DNA of 64,000 nt, taken from Styela clava. Lineage: Eukaryota > Chordata > Ascidiacea > Stolidobranchia > Styelidae. Shown piece by piece: positions 47,901 to 62,600 of the stretch (position 1 is its first letter; every line of letters starts with the position of its first letter). The position numbers and the translations under genes are program-made. The stretch is taken from contig NC_135259.1 in NCBI RefSeq assembly GCF_964204865.1, forward strand, positions 6,086,974 through 6,150,973, read 5' to 3'. The notes below the pieces were generated by a model. It ran no database searches, was not told the origin of the DNA, and saw only the letters and a program-made list of their open reading frames with translations.

Positions 47901-50624
47901 CATGACCATGTTTTCAGTACCTTGCCAATTAAGTCAAGAACATCTAGTGGAATAATTTCACCCAGTAATGCATTGCTCCATTCCTTTGCGAGGGCGAAAT
48001 GCTTGGTAAAACGACCATTGTCAAATACGCGAATTCATTTTAAAGCAGGGATTTCTCGTATTATCTTGCCCTAAACCCCAGCGAATCTCAATAATCGTCT
48101 GAGCTATCCATTCTAATTGATTTTAAATACACACAATGTCGACAAAAGTTAACTTTTTAATAAAAAGAGTCAAACCAAAAAAGAACAGAATAAGTAATGA
48201 CAATATTAAGGTGAACTGAAAAATAACATGTAAATTGATAAGTTTTAACAATAGCCCACGGTGCGATTGGGCAAAATACATCCAGTTCTCCAAAGACTGA
48301 AATTAAATTCCTTCTACTAATCAGAGGGCTTAAGTGTGGGCAAATACACTGAAAATAAGCTCAATTAAATATGATGTCACAAACAATTAAAATTCAACAA
48401 CAGATCATGAAAAGCAAGTAGCATTCGGATCGTAAGACTGTTTTAACAAACAAAAAATGTAATTGATAAACCAATATGTAGATGGCGATTATACATAAAG
48501 AAATAATGGCCGGAAAGCTTGAGTCCAGTGCAGTTTGATTACTTCAAATTTAATTTCAAAAATACAAATAGTGCAAATGATAAAGTATTTTGTGTTGTGG
48601 ATTGGTAGGTTTTAGTGTGGACTAATATTTTTAGCAAAAAAATCCAACTTCATAAGTAACTATGTTCAAATGAAAACATTACAAAAAACAATTTACAATA
48701 TATAACTTTTATAATCAAATTCAAAAAGAAAACAACAAACAACAAAAAGCGCAAAAGTGCAATGTATAAGATTATAAACAATATTATTTTACATTCACTA
48801 TTAAAAAAACGTTTAAAATGAATTTATCATTATTATTATTACAATGTATTCCATTCCATGGCATTTGCATAAAATTAATTTCGGACTTTTTCAATTAAAC
48901 CACAATGCCCCAAAGAAATATTATTATAAATTATAACACTATATATTGTTAAGTATAATGATAAATGTTGTCATTGTTTTTGACGATATGAGCATATTAA
49001 ATTAATGAATGGTTACTTTTTCGACAATGGAAAAAAATGGGGGTATTGAAATGTCAACAATAACCTTTTTCATCAATATTGCCTGGAAGATGGCACAATA
49101 CTATACAGGAATCACACATAAGCATCTGTAGTAAGTATTCTGCAATAACACTACATTTGGTTCAGATGCCCAATAATACTGGTGATAATTACATTATTAA
49201 AGGTAATGGAAGATACTACCATTATTAACAATTTTTGATAATAACAAGAGAAATGCTACTTGAAGAATGAAAAGTGATTTTACAGTTTCATATCATACAA
49301 TATTTCTGGAAGATGAAAGGACCATACATAAAATATAACATATCATGTTAAATTGCACATACAAAACAAGCTTGGTTCACTTACGTTTGGTGTTCACTTA
49401 TAAAAATTAACACTTAAAAATGCACAGAATACAACATTTTTAATCGAATACCGTATTTTCCGTCGAATAAGTCTACCCGGCGAATAAGACGAGGCCTGTT
49501 TTTAAGCCTGAAAAAATGGGTTTTTGCATATAACCGGCCAATTAGTCGGGGTAGTAAAATCGCATCAACGTCGGGAATCTTAAATTACCATGCAATGCCT
49601 TTCGAGCGGTCGCCGCGTTTGCGCATTGGTTAAAATAGCCTATAATGACTTTTTCTTGTAGCGTAATATTCAATCCATATATATATGATAATGCAAATAT
49701 GATAATCACAGCATTGAAATTCCAGATTCACCGCGCGAGAATGTCGATTTATTTAAACCAACCTGATGAGTACGTGGGGTATGCTATCACCGAAGGTATT
49801 TTATTGTCCGGATTCAATAATAAGGCGACAAAAAAATGAAAATGCTCATACTCGCCTAATAAGACGACCCCCCAAAAATCTGGCCAAAAATGTGGGTCTA
49901 GAAAAACGACTTATTCGCCGGAAAATACGGTAAATAATCCGAAGTGGGCCAATATGGAGATGATCTGGACATCTCACACCATGTCGGAAAAGAAGAAACA
50001 TTCAAACATGTCTCAATTCTCAAACTACTAAATAGTCAAAATTTTCAGTTAGGCTTGATTGATATATTCATTACTCATTACTAAATAACTGCTACTGTCT
50101 CAAATCAAATCAGTATAGTTGACAACTTAACAGTGGAATTATTTTGCAAATTTCTATGTGTGAAAAACATAACATTTATGTCAATTTCACTTTACAAGCT
50201 TTCAAATGGTCAAAATCATCCAAATATTGAGATTTTTCACACCTGATAATTTGCACGAAATTACCTTTCAAACAGCTACAAGCTTTTCCATTTTTTATAC
50301 AATGAATTGGATATTCCGCCTTGACATAATCTTATCGAAGTGTATCAAATTTGAACATTTTATATTCAAGTGCCAAATGCTATTCAAGAACAAGTGCTGA
50401 ATCATTATGGATGTCAAGAGGAAATCCAATCTTGCTGGAGTAATAGTAATTTCAAAAAATAACTAACAAAAATTTCTTGGATACTGAAAATATAATGGTA
50501 AGGTTTTGTTATATTCAAAACAGTAGGTGACAGAATGAAAAAAAAAAAAATTATAATTTTGAAGCAGAAAACAAACAATGAGCAGATTTCATTATTGTTG
50601 ACGGATTGGTTTATTGATGTTATG
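47901..50624. other. intergenic region and possible FHOD 3' untranslated sequence
   Basis: AT-rich sequence between the hAT remnant and the formin stop codon. Apart from the MITE at 49449-49932 I saw no gene or RNA. The part nearest 50624 is probably formin 3' UTR, but I did not assign a polyadenylation site. Confidence 0.45.
49449..49932. mobile_element. MITE family 'TACCGTATTT', copy B (uninterrupted)
   Basis: Begins TACCGTATTTTCCGTCGAAT and ends TTCGCCGGAAAATACGGTA. Its interior is the reverse of copy A (AGCCTATAATGACTTTTTCT here, AAAAGTCATTATAGGCTA there) and it shows what copy A looked like before the nested insertion. Confidence 0.85.
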
Positions 50625-53600
50625 TTAAAATTTTCCCATAATAACAGCCTTTTCTTCATCTGTGAGTCCATTGCGTAATGTCCGTCGTACTGAAACAGAT
50701 AAATAAAATTATTCAATTTATACTATGAATCATGCACTATGAAAATTTACAATCATCAATCTGAATTAAGTGGAAATTTTGTAAAGATTTCATTACATAA
50801 TACTAAACGTAAATTCACTGAAACATTTGAGTGATATGGGTCACAAGTTGAGCCATTCTGATGCTTATTTATGGCTCGGCAGTCGAGCATCATGCTGAGC
50901 ATTGGTAATACATACCTCCGATTACCCCCCTGTGGGTTCACAGGTTCAAATCCAGTAGGGCATTATTATGTGCGAGATTTCCTCAGAATCCCTCAGAATA
51001 AAACTGAAAAGCCTATACTTGGGAATTGACAAATGATCATAGTCGCAATGTATGCCCATTATGCCAGTATATTTGGTAATAACCCCAGTTTGATTAAAGT
51101 TAAGAAGCCTCAGATTCTTGTTTTAGCATAAAGTCACAGTACAAGAAATATGATATCATAATACAAGTTTTAGTTAGGTGGAGATAGGGAGATTCTCATA
51201 CACATGTAGCTATGAGATCGTTTATTTGAACTTACAAGATTTCCGTGATGCATTTCGAGATCTTTTCCTTCTATGAACAGTTCTTTCTTGTGGAGTTTGT
51301 GTGGCAACTTTAACCAATTCATCCATAATTTTTTCGTCAGATCGATCGTCAGCAATTGCTTTTCGAGAGTGTCGCCTTCTCACTGGTGCTTCTTCTGCTG
51401 GTGGACCACCATTCATTTCGCTATTTATAACGTGGCCATTAGCGACTGGAGAAGTTGGTTCTTTCTTAACTGTAGATTATAAAAAGTTGATAAAAATTGT
51501 AATTATTGTGGGATATATATTTATAGGGCGCTTATTCATGTCTCTTTTCACTTCGAGTAAGGCCCTATACAAATTTCAACTGATATTTAACGATATATCA
51601 GGAGCTACTATTATTTGGAAGCACTACAATTTTTTCTCATTCGACATTGTCTACCCCATTTATTACATCATGGGCATGCTATTTGAACCCAAGATGTAAT
51701 CTGTGATGCCAACACAGTGAAGTCCAAAGCATTATTCTAGGTCAAATTGCCTAAGTGAGTCACATCTACAAGTTTAAAAACTGAACTTTTCGCTGTTCAA
51801 AACAACTTTTCAATTATATTCGCTTTGGATTTAAGGTTTACAATGACAGTGCACCATTCAATTGATTATAATCTATCAACTCAGTGCACTTAACTATGGT
51901 ATGCTTATAAATTAATTTAAATTACAATGGTAACAAGACTGACCTCTTGAGCTTCTTGACCGTTGTCTTCTATCAACTCGTACATCTCCTGCACCAAGTT
52001 TTAATGCAGATTCCATTTTCATTTGTTTCACTTGTTCCTCTGTGTGTGAAAATTTTCGCGTCTGAAATGAATAATCATATTTTTGCAAAGAATATGAATA
52101 TTTATATATTTTCCTTTCCAAAGTCATTTCATGCAAGTTTGAAAAACATGATAAATGCATAGTTTATTTTTTGAATCGATTTTATTTATTTATTTCGGAT
52201 AAATGGTGAACAATCATCACAAGATCATATTGGAAAAAGGAATTTTAAAACATTTCAAGTACATAAGGAACAATGAAGGTCCTGAATAGTCACCTAAAAG
52301 TATCTTTTCTTTTCATAATAAAGTATTACAATATTCAATGCAATGTGGAAAAGAAACTGTACAAAAGTATTTTATGATCCAGAAAATAGTGCTTATGACC
52401 TGATGTTGTATGTTATTGAATAAAATTATGAAAAAAAAGCTTTGTATGACATTGAAGAGCCTTTTGTTACACGGCTTTATTGATAAAATAAATACGCTTT
52501 GTTACAAGCAAAATATAAGAATGATTTAAAAATTGTATTGTGATATTTCACACATTTTATTTCACGGGTGCAACAGACGGCCCGCGGGCCACAACCCAAC
52601 CAGCCAAGCAAGCCACTTCGTATGGCCCTTTTAACACTCAGATTTTTCTCCATCAAACATAAAATCTTGATCTGACAAGTTATATTTGTAACTCATTGTG
52701 TGCATGGAATAACTAAATTTTCAGTGTTTCCCAGATAGATGTCTGAGGTTGGTTATACGGCCAACCGACAAAAAACGTTGCACACCCCTGTTCTAATGCA
52801 AATGTTTACTGTAATAATATAATTTTCATATAAGTTATTCATTCTGTATAGTGCATATGACGTGCATGAATATGTAAAAGGAAATTATCTCCAAAATTTT
52901 GCATTGTGAAACAAAAAAGTGAGATAATTTTAAGTGAGAAAAAAATAGAAGAAGTGCAAAAAGAAGATTTTGTGTTATGATAGATACTAACCATGTGAAA
53001 TACAAAATCATCTGGTTCTTCACTTGCATCAGAGAATATTTCCTCCTCGAATATTGAAAAAAGAAGAGGAAATAGAGAGAAGTGAATAAAAGAGAAGAAA
53101 GTAGAGGAATCACAGTCTTTAGAACCATAAGTTATAAATATTGATTCTTGATTGAATATAAAATAAACACCATTGCAAGTACAGACTCATTGGTTTTTCA
53201 TAAATAGTATTTTCCAGCTTGGCATTTATTTTTTCATAGTTTTAATAAACTATCCTTCCTACTTGGTTTGAAAATTTCTAACTATAATACCATCCTAAAA
53301 TTTTTATGCAATATTTCTAATCATAAGTGTTTATGCTTATGTGGTAATCAATTGCTTCTGTGTATAATATCATTATTTTTATTACTCTATAGAAGTTTTT
53401 CTAGGGCAGGAAGGAATTCCGCTGTTCGGGACAATTTTTTTTTGTTTCATTCAGTACTATTGTAATACATATTTATAAACACATTATAAACTATTCAAAC
53501 AGTGCCAAAGCCAGAGTGCGAGTTGTAAGTATCACTAAGTAAGTAAAGCCATTTAAAATTGAATAACTAACGGAAACCGAAAAATTTGGAGTTTCAAAAT

Positions 53601-56600
53601 AGGCAAAGGGCGGAATATTTCAAAAAAGGTTGGAAACCACTGCTCTATAGCGTTTTTCTGAAATTCATTTTCAAATGAATACTTTTCAAAGTGTTTGAGT
53701 GTGATCATATTACTGCAACTGAAATTGTTAGAACAGTCTACCACATATGATCACTTTACAAATTGTATAAAAAATGTGTTTCTCTTTGCATTCATACCTC
53801 TGTGATCATTTTTCCTCTTGTTTTACTTCTTTCTCCTCTTGTTTGTTTCTTTTGTTGTTGTGTGACAACTCGTTCTCTCGAAGTACGATATTCGAGTGCG
53901 AACTCAGAAATTAATCGACAAAACGATTGAACTTCCATTTTTGACGCATCCTCGGGTGACATTCCAAAATAAACTAAAGTTTGATGAAACCTGTAGAGGA
54001 TATTTAGATTAATTAAACTGAATCATGGATAATTAGGAAGGCGCTATGGCCTAGCAGTTTGGGCATTAGACTCGACTGCTTTGGGGCCGGAGATTACACA
54101 TCCCATGCCCCCGCATCACCCATGGTAAATATAATAAATTGGGTAGTTAATACCAAACCGGATAGATTCTGGTCCTTTTAAATAAATCAGTGGTTCCCAA
54201 AGTTGATTGACCGGGGGTCAAAATTAGAAGCGGATATTCGCGGGCCAAAGGAGGTGTGCACCCGCAAAGGGCCGATACCGTTACATATATTTAAGATACC
54301 GGTATAGTTGAATTGTTACAAATATACACATGCTGAAATTGGGATAAAGACATAACAATTGGTGGTATCTGGAACGTTGAGGAAAAAAAACATATGGTGT
54401 TAAACTATTTCACTTAAGTTCGGTGGGCCATATTAAATCGTTTCGCGGCTATTTTGGTCAGTAAATAGCCCGGGGGCTGGATTTTGGGAACCACTGTTTT
54501 AAATGATAGCAGTTCGTCACATACTATCAGGGACTGCTTTTATAGGGTCATTTTCGAAATGAAAGGCGTGGATAACCACAGTATAAAAATACTATCAGTT
54601 TTCAAAAGTAGTTGAACAGTGAGTGTTTTCTGACATAAAATACTCAATGTAAGATTATAGTCTACTTGAAAATTTATTTTTTCACTTTCGAGTGAGTGTG
54701 TGTGTGACCTTTGAGTAACAAAATCCATTCAATAAAACTATACTGTTATAAACTTTGTTCCATAATTTTAAAAGAAGAAGACAAGGATTTTACAACAAGT
54801 GTTAAAGTAAATGAATTCTATGCATGTACCTGTTTATCAATCGTCTGTGTACAACACCTAATGTTATAATACGCTGTGCAGAACTTAGTAAAAAGTCAGA
54901 CATTTTGTTTCTTTGTGTTGCTTTCGTTTCGTGCTTTGCAATAGTTTTGAGATGATCCCACGATTGTTTGCAACGAGATTCAAGATTGTCTAAAGTTTCC
55001 TCTAATGTAGGGAAGTCACCCTGCAAAATAGTCATGGAAATATTGGATTCCATTTTAAATGGAAGTATAAAAACACCTGATAAAAGTTTCAAATAGCAGA
55101 ATGGCTGAGGGTGGAGTTGTAATATAGATAATTTCAATTGCTTGTCACCTAAAAACTTCAACAATCAACCAAAATTTGATTTAGTGCTTTAATGAAAATT
55201 TCATAAAACAATATTTATATGCATGGTTATATTAACTCAAAATCACCCTTACCCTTGATGCTCTGGTTATCGATCCAATATCAGAATACAAATCTGTTGT
55301 ATTGGGGAAATGTTCAAGTACCAATTGTGTTAAATGGTGCAGTAAAGACTGTTTGTGAACTGTGTCTTTGACTTCAGGAACTTTGGCAAGATATTTAATA
55401 TCAAATCCATTCGCCTGTAATACAAAAATAGAGAATATTCAATCATTAAAATGAGAGCAATTTTATATGTGCCCTGATATCAGGAAGCATGAATTGATTG
55501 AAATCAGATTCTCGGCGGTTGGCGAGTGCTAGGAATACGCTTGTAATCGCAACTCTAAATACTATGAACGGGATCGCATGTTTGATACATGTGGGGATAA
55601 TTACACGTGTGAGAGAATTACTGGTCTCTTCGCTCATGAAAGGTGGTAAACATACCCACTGGTTGGTTCATTCATTATTCCCATACCAGATGTGCACTGG
55701 TAACCAGACAGTAACTTCATGGTTTGGCATATGAAATACCTGTCTTATTGAGCCAGTTTATTAGTGTCTACCTTGTGTATCATTACATGTAAACACTTCA
55801 ATCAACTCGCTCATGCGTGTAACCTATTTTCGTTGCGCTTTTCAAGTGTGTTGTCCTAATTGTATTCATTCCTTGTTAAGTTGTCTTAAGAGTCTGTTGT
55901 TGTTTACGTTTAATATTATTTGTCACAAAGAACTTGTGTGTTGTATTCGGGGTGACGGACTGTGGCAGAATCCAATAATATACATCCATACTGGCGTTGG
56001 CTCTTCTCTCCCCCAGAATACATATGAAAATCGTATCCAAATGAAATATTGAATTGCAACAGAATATTATCTTGGCACACTTCATTAATAATTTCAACTC
56101 CCCCTCATGAATTACTGTATTATATAGTTCTGTGACATATCAAAAACATTTAAATACCTTAGTTCCATTCAAAAAGTTTCCAACACTTTTCAAAACTGCT
56201 AGAATGCATCTGAATGTTTTATTTTCTCTCAACTGCTTCATACCATCTCGTAAATCTGTTAGAGGTTCAGCAATTTCCTGGAAAAAGGTAGTTTACATAG
56301 CAATGAGAATTGAGCAATTACATAAATTAAACTAGCACTCATTATGGATTTCACTGACATAAATACAGTTTTGGTAGCAAGTGAAGATAGAAAACACACA
56401 AACCTTTTCTAATGCTTCATAATCTAATTTAAAAGACCAAAGATGTAATCTTGCTGAAAGTTCACTTATGGACGAAAGCGTGAGAAGAAATTGTTCCGCA
56501 CTTCCGAGTGGAATATCAGGGTTTTGTTGCATAGCATCTTGAATCTTAACTTTTTCTTCTTCTGTGGGAATCATCGTTAGTAATTTCTAAAAAAATTGTT

Positions 56601-59600
56601 TTCAAAAGTTTATTAGAAAATTATTGATTTATTGGAAACCCAATTGCAGTCCATGGGCTAAACTGAAACATTAAACCAGTGTTTCTCAACCAGAGAGAAA
56701 TTCCTCCCCAAGGAGGAATTTCGCTGTTTGTGAGGAAAATATACTGCTTTGTATTCGACGCAGTTTTACTAATATTCTATAATTTACTAAAATTGTAATA
56801 TACAGGGTGTCCAAAAAGTTTTGCCTGATTATAAAGTCTTTATAATCAAATTTTTTTTTTTTTAATTTTAAAAAAGATTTATAGTCAACCTGTTTCTAAT
56901 TGGAATTGGATGTTGAATGTTGTAGTCCCCATTTATCATACAACCAAATTTATTCAAATTTGCAATTGGTATGCTATGAAATTGGGTGGAACTTTTTGGA
57001 CACCCTGTATAGCCCATTTATGGGGACAATATAAACTATTCAAACCATGCAAAGGCAGAGTATGAGTTCCGTGTAACACTAGCAAATACAAAAAACAAAT
57101 AACCAAAACAGGGTTTTTGTGCATATTGAATGAAGGAGATATTAAGGATCCAAAATAGGCAAAGGGGCAATATAAAAAAAGTGTTTAGGAGCCAATGCAT
57201 TAGACCTGTATCCATATTCATGAGGATTTATATACAGCGCAAAGCCAAGCATTTAATCTCATGATAAAGATTATGAAGTGCTTCCGACTTCCAACCTTCA
57301 AATATTTACAAGGTTGCCAGTTAGCCTAACAAATGACAAGTGGCAATTGAAACATTTCAAGAACTCAAACCAAGATACTCGTAAGTGATTAAACACTGGT
57401 AGAAGAAGAAGTATAAAGGATGAATAATCGCGCAGCAAGCAAAAAAAATAGCTTTTTCATATTTGAATAAAAGGTAATATTGATTAGTCTTATTTATAAC
57501 TAAGTAGTTTATCATTAACAATTTTTTCTTTATTCAATTTGAATTTCAAGCATTCTATGTGGTTTGTTTAAGAGATGCATGACTGGTATACAAGCCAAGA
57601 ATTACATACACACATTTTAGATGGCCTATTTCAATAATGATTACAGAAAAATAAAATAAATAAATTTGTAACAAACAGAATATGTTCTTGTTATAAATTT
57701 TGATATCGCATAAGACAAATAAAGAATGATGATTTGTGTAAGAGGACCAAAAATCTTTCCCGATAACTTGAGTTACTGGTATGTGGAATTCGCTACTACA
57801 TTGCTATTTTCCTAAGTTTTTATCCCATATTTTACGATTGAAATCTCCCAAATTCAGTCAAGTGTAACGCACCTCAATTTGCTCTTTATTTAAAGCATAT
57901 TCATCCATATGTAAGATTGCTGATTTTATTGTACGTGGTGGTGGAAGCACTGTCAATCCAATATTGATTGCATTTGAACGTTTTGGATCCAAAATTATAA
58001 TTCGGTTCTTTTTGTCTATTTGTTGTTTCTGAAAAAATTGTGAAAAAAGAAAGTTGACGAACATGATATAATTTTCAAATAGAGAAGTATAAATTAATGT
58101 TAATTTATGTAGAAAAATGCTGCTGGAAATATCATTCCTGGAAAACAGATTTTTCTAATGAAAATATATTGTTCCCCCAAATATAGTACTATTGAATACA
58201 CTATCAATGTCAATAATGTTATATATCTTTGTGATGTATTTGCATAATTACACTAAATAAACTACATAATTTGAAGAAAAGCTTTCTCACAACATTTTTT
58301 AATAAGAATTCAACAAGCAGCAAAATCACACTTAATAAGAGAAAATGCATATCTTTTTGGAATATAACTGAAACTGCAGTTCTGATTCTGCACATTTTAC
58401 ACCTAATTTTATACCTTTACAATATCCTTTGTCCTCAATTCAAACAAATGCAAAATTTTGTCTTCGTTGATTTTGACGTCTTCAATATCTTGCCAAACTG
58501 ATGGAACTTTTTGACCAAGAGATTCTGTTTTACTTTTAACCTGGGTTTTTTAAAAGAAAATACTGATATGTAATGTATAAAATACAAGTAGAAAATAATG
58601 ATTCTAGAAAAAGGTAGCCAAAGATAAACTGAAGTTGGAATGAGGGTATATTTACAAAAGAGTAATAAATATTCGATTCCACATAACAATGGTTCCAAGA
58701 CAAAGGGACAAATGCTGAAATTTGGAAAAAAAATTCATTTAAGATTTTTCTTGCTACTATAAAACCTACACATTAACTCCTTCAATCGTCTTGTAAAAAA
58801 GGCCACAAACGGATCTGATCCATCAGTATATGAAATGTTGAGTGAAGAATAAGCAGAACACATCCGACAACACAAACATATATTTAATTTACATTTAATT
58901 AAAACTAATATTCACCTCTTTCCAAAAAAGTCTTACTGTTCTTCGTTTCATGCTTTGTGGGGAATTTGGAGGCGGTGTGGGGCTGCATGCTGGTGGAGGC
59001 GGGGGTGGGGCCATCGGAGGTGGTGGAGGAGGTGGAGGCCCCATGCCGGGTGGAGGAGGAGGTGGTGGTACAGAACCAGGAGGATATGTTGACATAGGCA
59101 ATTTTGGTTTCGCTAAAATGTCAATATCATCTTTTTCAGTGAGATCAGTGAAATCAAAATCTGAGACAAGCAGAGATTGCTGTAGAAATAAGAGAGTTTT
59201 AAACAAGTTTAAAAAATGCAAAGAGTTGAAAATACTTTAAAAATTTCATGGGAATTTTACCTATATTTGAACAGTCTAAAAATCAAGTCAAAAAAGTGTT
59301 TTTATATTCTATTGCTACCAGTGAGAATTTGGGTTAAGTAAAATTTATAAAAAAAAATTGAAATTTAGTATAAAATAGTAAACTAAATTTGCAGAAAGTA
59401 TGAAATACAAAAAATGTTAGCCAGCAGCAATATGTATTTACAGGGTAACTGAAAGAAAAAGAACCCAAGTCATTTGGAACATATTGTAGAGAGAACATAA
59501 CTTTTGTGCATAACATTTTAGATTAATGAAACTTTGAGGTACAATCATACACAAACAGAAGTTTGAGTGTTGAAGATATTTTCCTCATTTCTATACAAGT

Positions 59601-62600
59601 AACTATAGAAAGTAATGAATTGGCTAATATAGTACTAATCTGGTTTATGATCCACAGCATGATTAAGCCATTTTCAACTTTTTTTTACAAAAATTGGTAT
59701 TAAACTATATTATACCTTAGAACTTTGAAGCAATAGTTTTTCCCACATTATATCACTGTCTTTCTTAGGTTTGGCAGGTTCAGGGCTGAGTGTTCTTTCT
59801 ACTTTATTATTTTGTTCTGGCAAGGTTTGTGGTGTTTTCATTGGTTTTCCACCAAACATTTTTTCCATGGCAGCTTTTGCTGAACTGATGGACATGTCAG
59901 AGGGTTCAGAGTTATTTGAACTTTCATTTTCTATTACAGGGGTAGTTTTTAGAGTGTTTTTTTCACTTGGGGTTTCTGAAACACCATTTTCTTTTAATAC
60001 AGCTGCTTCAGTTGAACCCTCAGATCCATCATCGCTTTCTGACCCCTGTTTCAATGCAACGGCTTGATTTGCATAAAGCATGTCCATCATAAATTTTTGA
60101 TTATTAGAAATAACATCCCCTGAAGGTGTCATCAACCCACTGTGTTTTTTCGGCGACGCCGTTAGTTGAGTGGGCTTTTGAATAGCTGGTGATAAACTTA
60201 AAGAAGCTGGTAATGGTGTGTTGTTCTTTTTGACAATTTCTGGAACGTTTGGGGCAACATCTTCCTCAATTTCAATCGTATCTGCGTCCATTCGGATTTT
60301 GGGATGTTGAGAACCATTCGTATGGTTTGAGACACCGTTAACCATAACTTGTGGATGTTTTTCAGGACTTTCCTTACTTTGATCGCTGTCCATCTTATGA
60401 AAATTTGATCTTCTCATACGCGCTGAAAGTAGAAAGATGGTAGGTGTGAATATGTGAATATAAATAATTAAATGCTGAGCTTAGATTCTGTGTTAAACTT
60501 GTCAAATATGGAATGAAAGCTTCCAGAGGGAAGAGCTAAATAGAAAATATCTTCCATTCTTATATCGCTATTCTAGAAAATATTTACCATTCTTTATCGC
60601 TTCATTATATACAAATCAGCTTATGTTACATTTCAATGTTTTGAGAAAATTGCATTTTTGTAAAAGTTCTAGTTATAACAGCCTCAAAAATGGACCTAAG
60701 TCCCACCTAAAAAAAAAACTAAAACAAGCTCAGCTTTTAAAACCAGACCAAAGGGTGGCTCCAAGTTCACAATGAGAGAAGATTAAAAGTGCACTTCTGA
60801 AAAAATGTGACATAAGCTAAATTAGTTTTACTGAGGCGATATCGGCCAAGATTGAAAAAATACATCGAAACAGTAAACCACAATGTAGTAGAATGATGCA
60901 GCGCATACAAAGTAGTGTGGCAATTAACACACTGCCTAGTGCAAATATCAAAACACATGTTGAAAAAACTGAACAAATTGGCTTTCATGACTTACCTCTT
61001 GTGCTTATTTCCAGCATCTTACTTGATGATGATCTGACTGGTGGAGGTGGAGGAGAAGTCGTACCATTCGTGATGGGAACTTCACCTGAACAATCAAAAA
61101 ATATTTTTCATTCCATTTCAATTTCCAATTTTTCAACACGTTGTGATGTCATAAAAGAAGAAAACAACAACAATGCTTTGATACAAAAGTGATTAATGTG
61201 ATTTTGCTAAATATTCTCAAATAAAATAATTATCATAATTGGAAGACATAAGCTTTCATTTAAATCATCCGTAATGCTTTTAACCCTTTTTCTTTCGTTT
61301 GTTGGCTTAATATTATTAAATATAGTGCATAAAAAAACTGAGGGAAACACATTAAAAGCAAAATTGGGTATTTTGATAAAAGGGTTGAAAGTCTTTGAAA
61401 GTGGGCCATGGATCATGAAAGTCTAACAACAACCAGGATAAAGGATAATATAAAGAAATTTAAGTTACTAGAAGTAAAATAACTAAAATACATACCATTC
61501 TGTGAGTCTGGTCTATTATTGAGAGCATTCTGTTGTTTGCTCAAAAATTCCGCTCTCCTAAAAAATACATGGAATATTTTAAATTTTTTTTATTTTCATA
61601 TATGAACTGCAAGCAATGTTTAAAAGAACGGAAAATTGAAAATCATTCCTAACTATTTTTTATATTTACTCATATATCTAAGCAACACATTGAACATTAT
61701 CTTGAAAAAATCAGTAAATGTTGAAAGTGTTTTAGATTCAGATCGATGCCTCACAGATATTTTGATGTTTGATGATTTGTGGTTGACAAGTTACAGTGCA
61801 AAGTTATTAAACAAAGCAAAAACCCTACACAGATAATCGTTTGAAGCATTTATTTTGAAAATATGTCGTTATTTAGCAAACACCAAAGTCACAACCACGA
61901 CTGCGTCAAGGCCAATGAAGCAAAACATAAATGTCATTTTGGAATTTAAATGGGATTTAGTCTCCTTAAAGTATTTCTACTTTTCCACGAAATTGCTCGA
62001 TTAGAAATTATGCATCATATAGAGCAATTGAGGTGATATTAATCATTAAACCATGGGTGTGCAACCTCATTGGTGTGGTGGAACCTGGTTTAAACATTCT
62101 CGATGCTTGAGGAACACCTTTGCAATAATTTAAAAGTTTTATCAATAAATAAATATACAGATTGTCAATAAAGTCCCTTCACAATTTCAGTTTCGTTACG
62201 AAGTCAGTTCTCAATACATCTTAACCAGGTTTGTTGCTTTATAATCAGTAATTTTTTAAGCATTTTTTCTTCATTTAATACATCTGTGAGGGTCAAAACA
62301 ATATAATATGGTATTGATAAATTTTGCAATTTCAAAACACCCTATATGTATAAAGCGAACCTAATACTGCACGAACAAAATCTTTTAAGTGCAACAAGTT
62401 TAATAATAGTGGCAAACCTAATAGGTAATCGATTATATTCACACAATACACATATAATAATATACTCTCGGACTTGAATGTAAACTTGCCAAACTCCTTG
62501 ACTGTAGTGGCGGAACCACTGAATTAAACACATATGTAATGATTAATGAATACTACTTCTCTAATGATATGATGAAAAATTTAATTTTTTTATATGAAGC

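Noticed and set aside
54036..54165. Functional tRNA gene
   Set aside because: Pol III box-like words are present but no regular cloverleaf can be drawn, and related copies occur elsewhere, so a SINE is more likely.
58950..59240. Glycine-rich plus-strand open frame
   Set aside because: It is the antisense of the formin FH1 polyproline runs.
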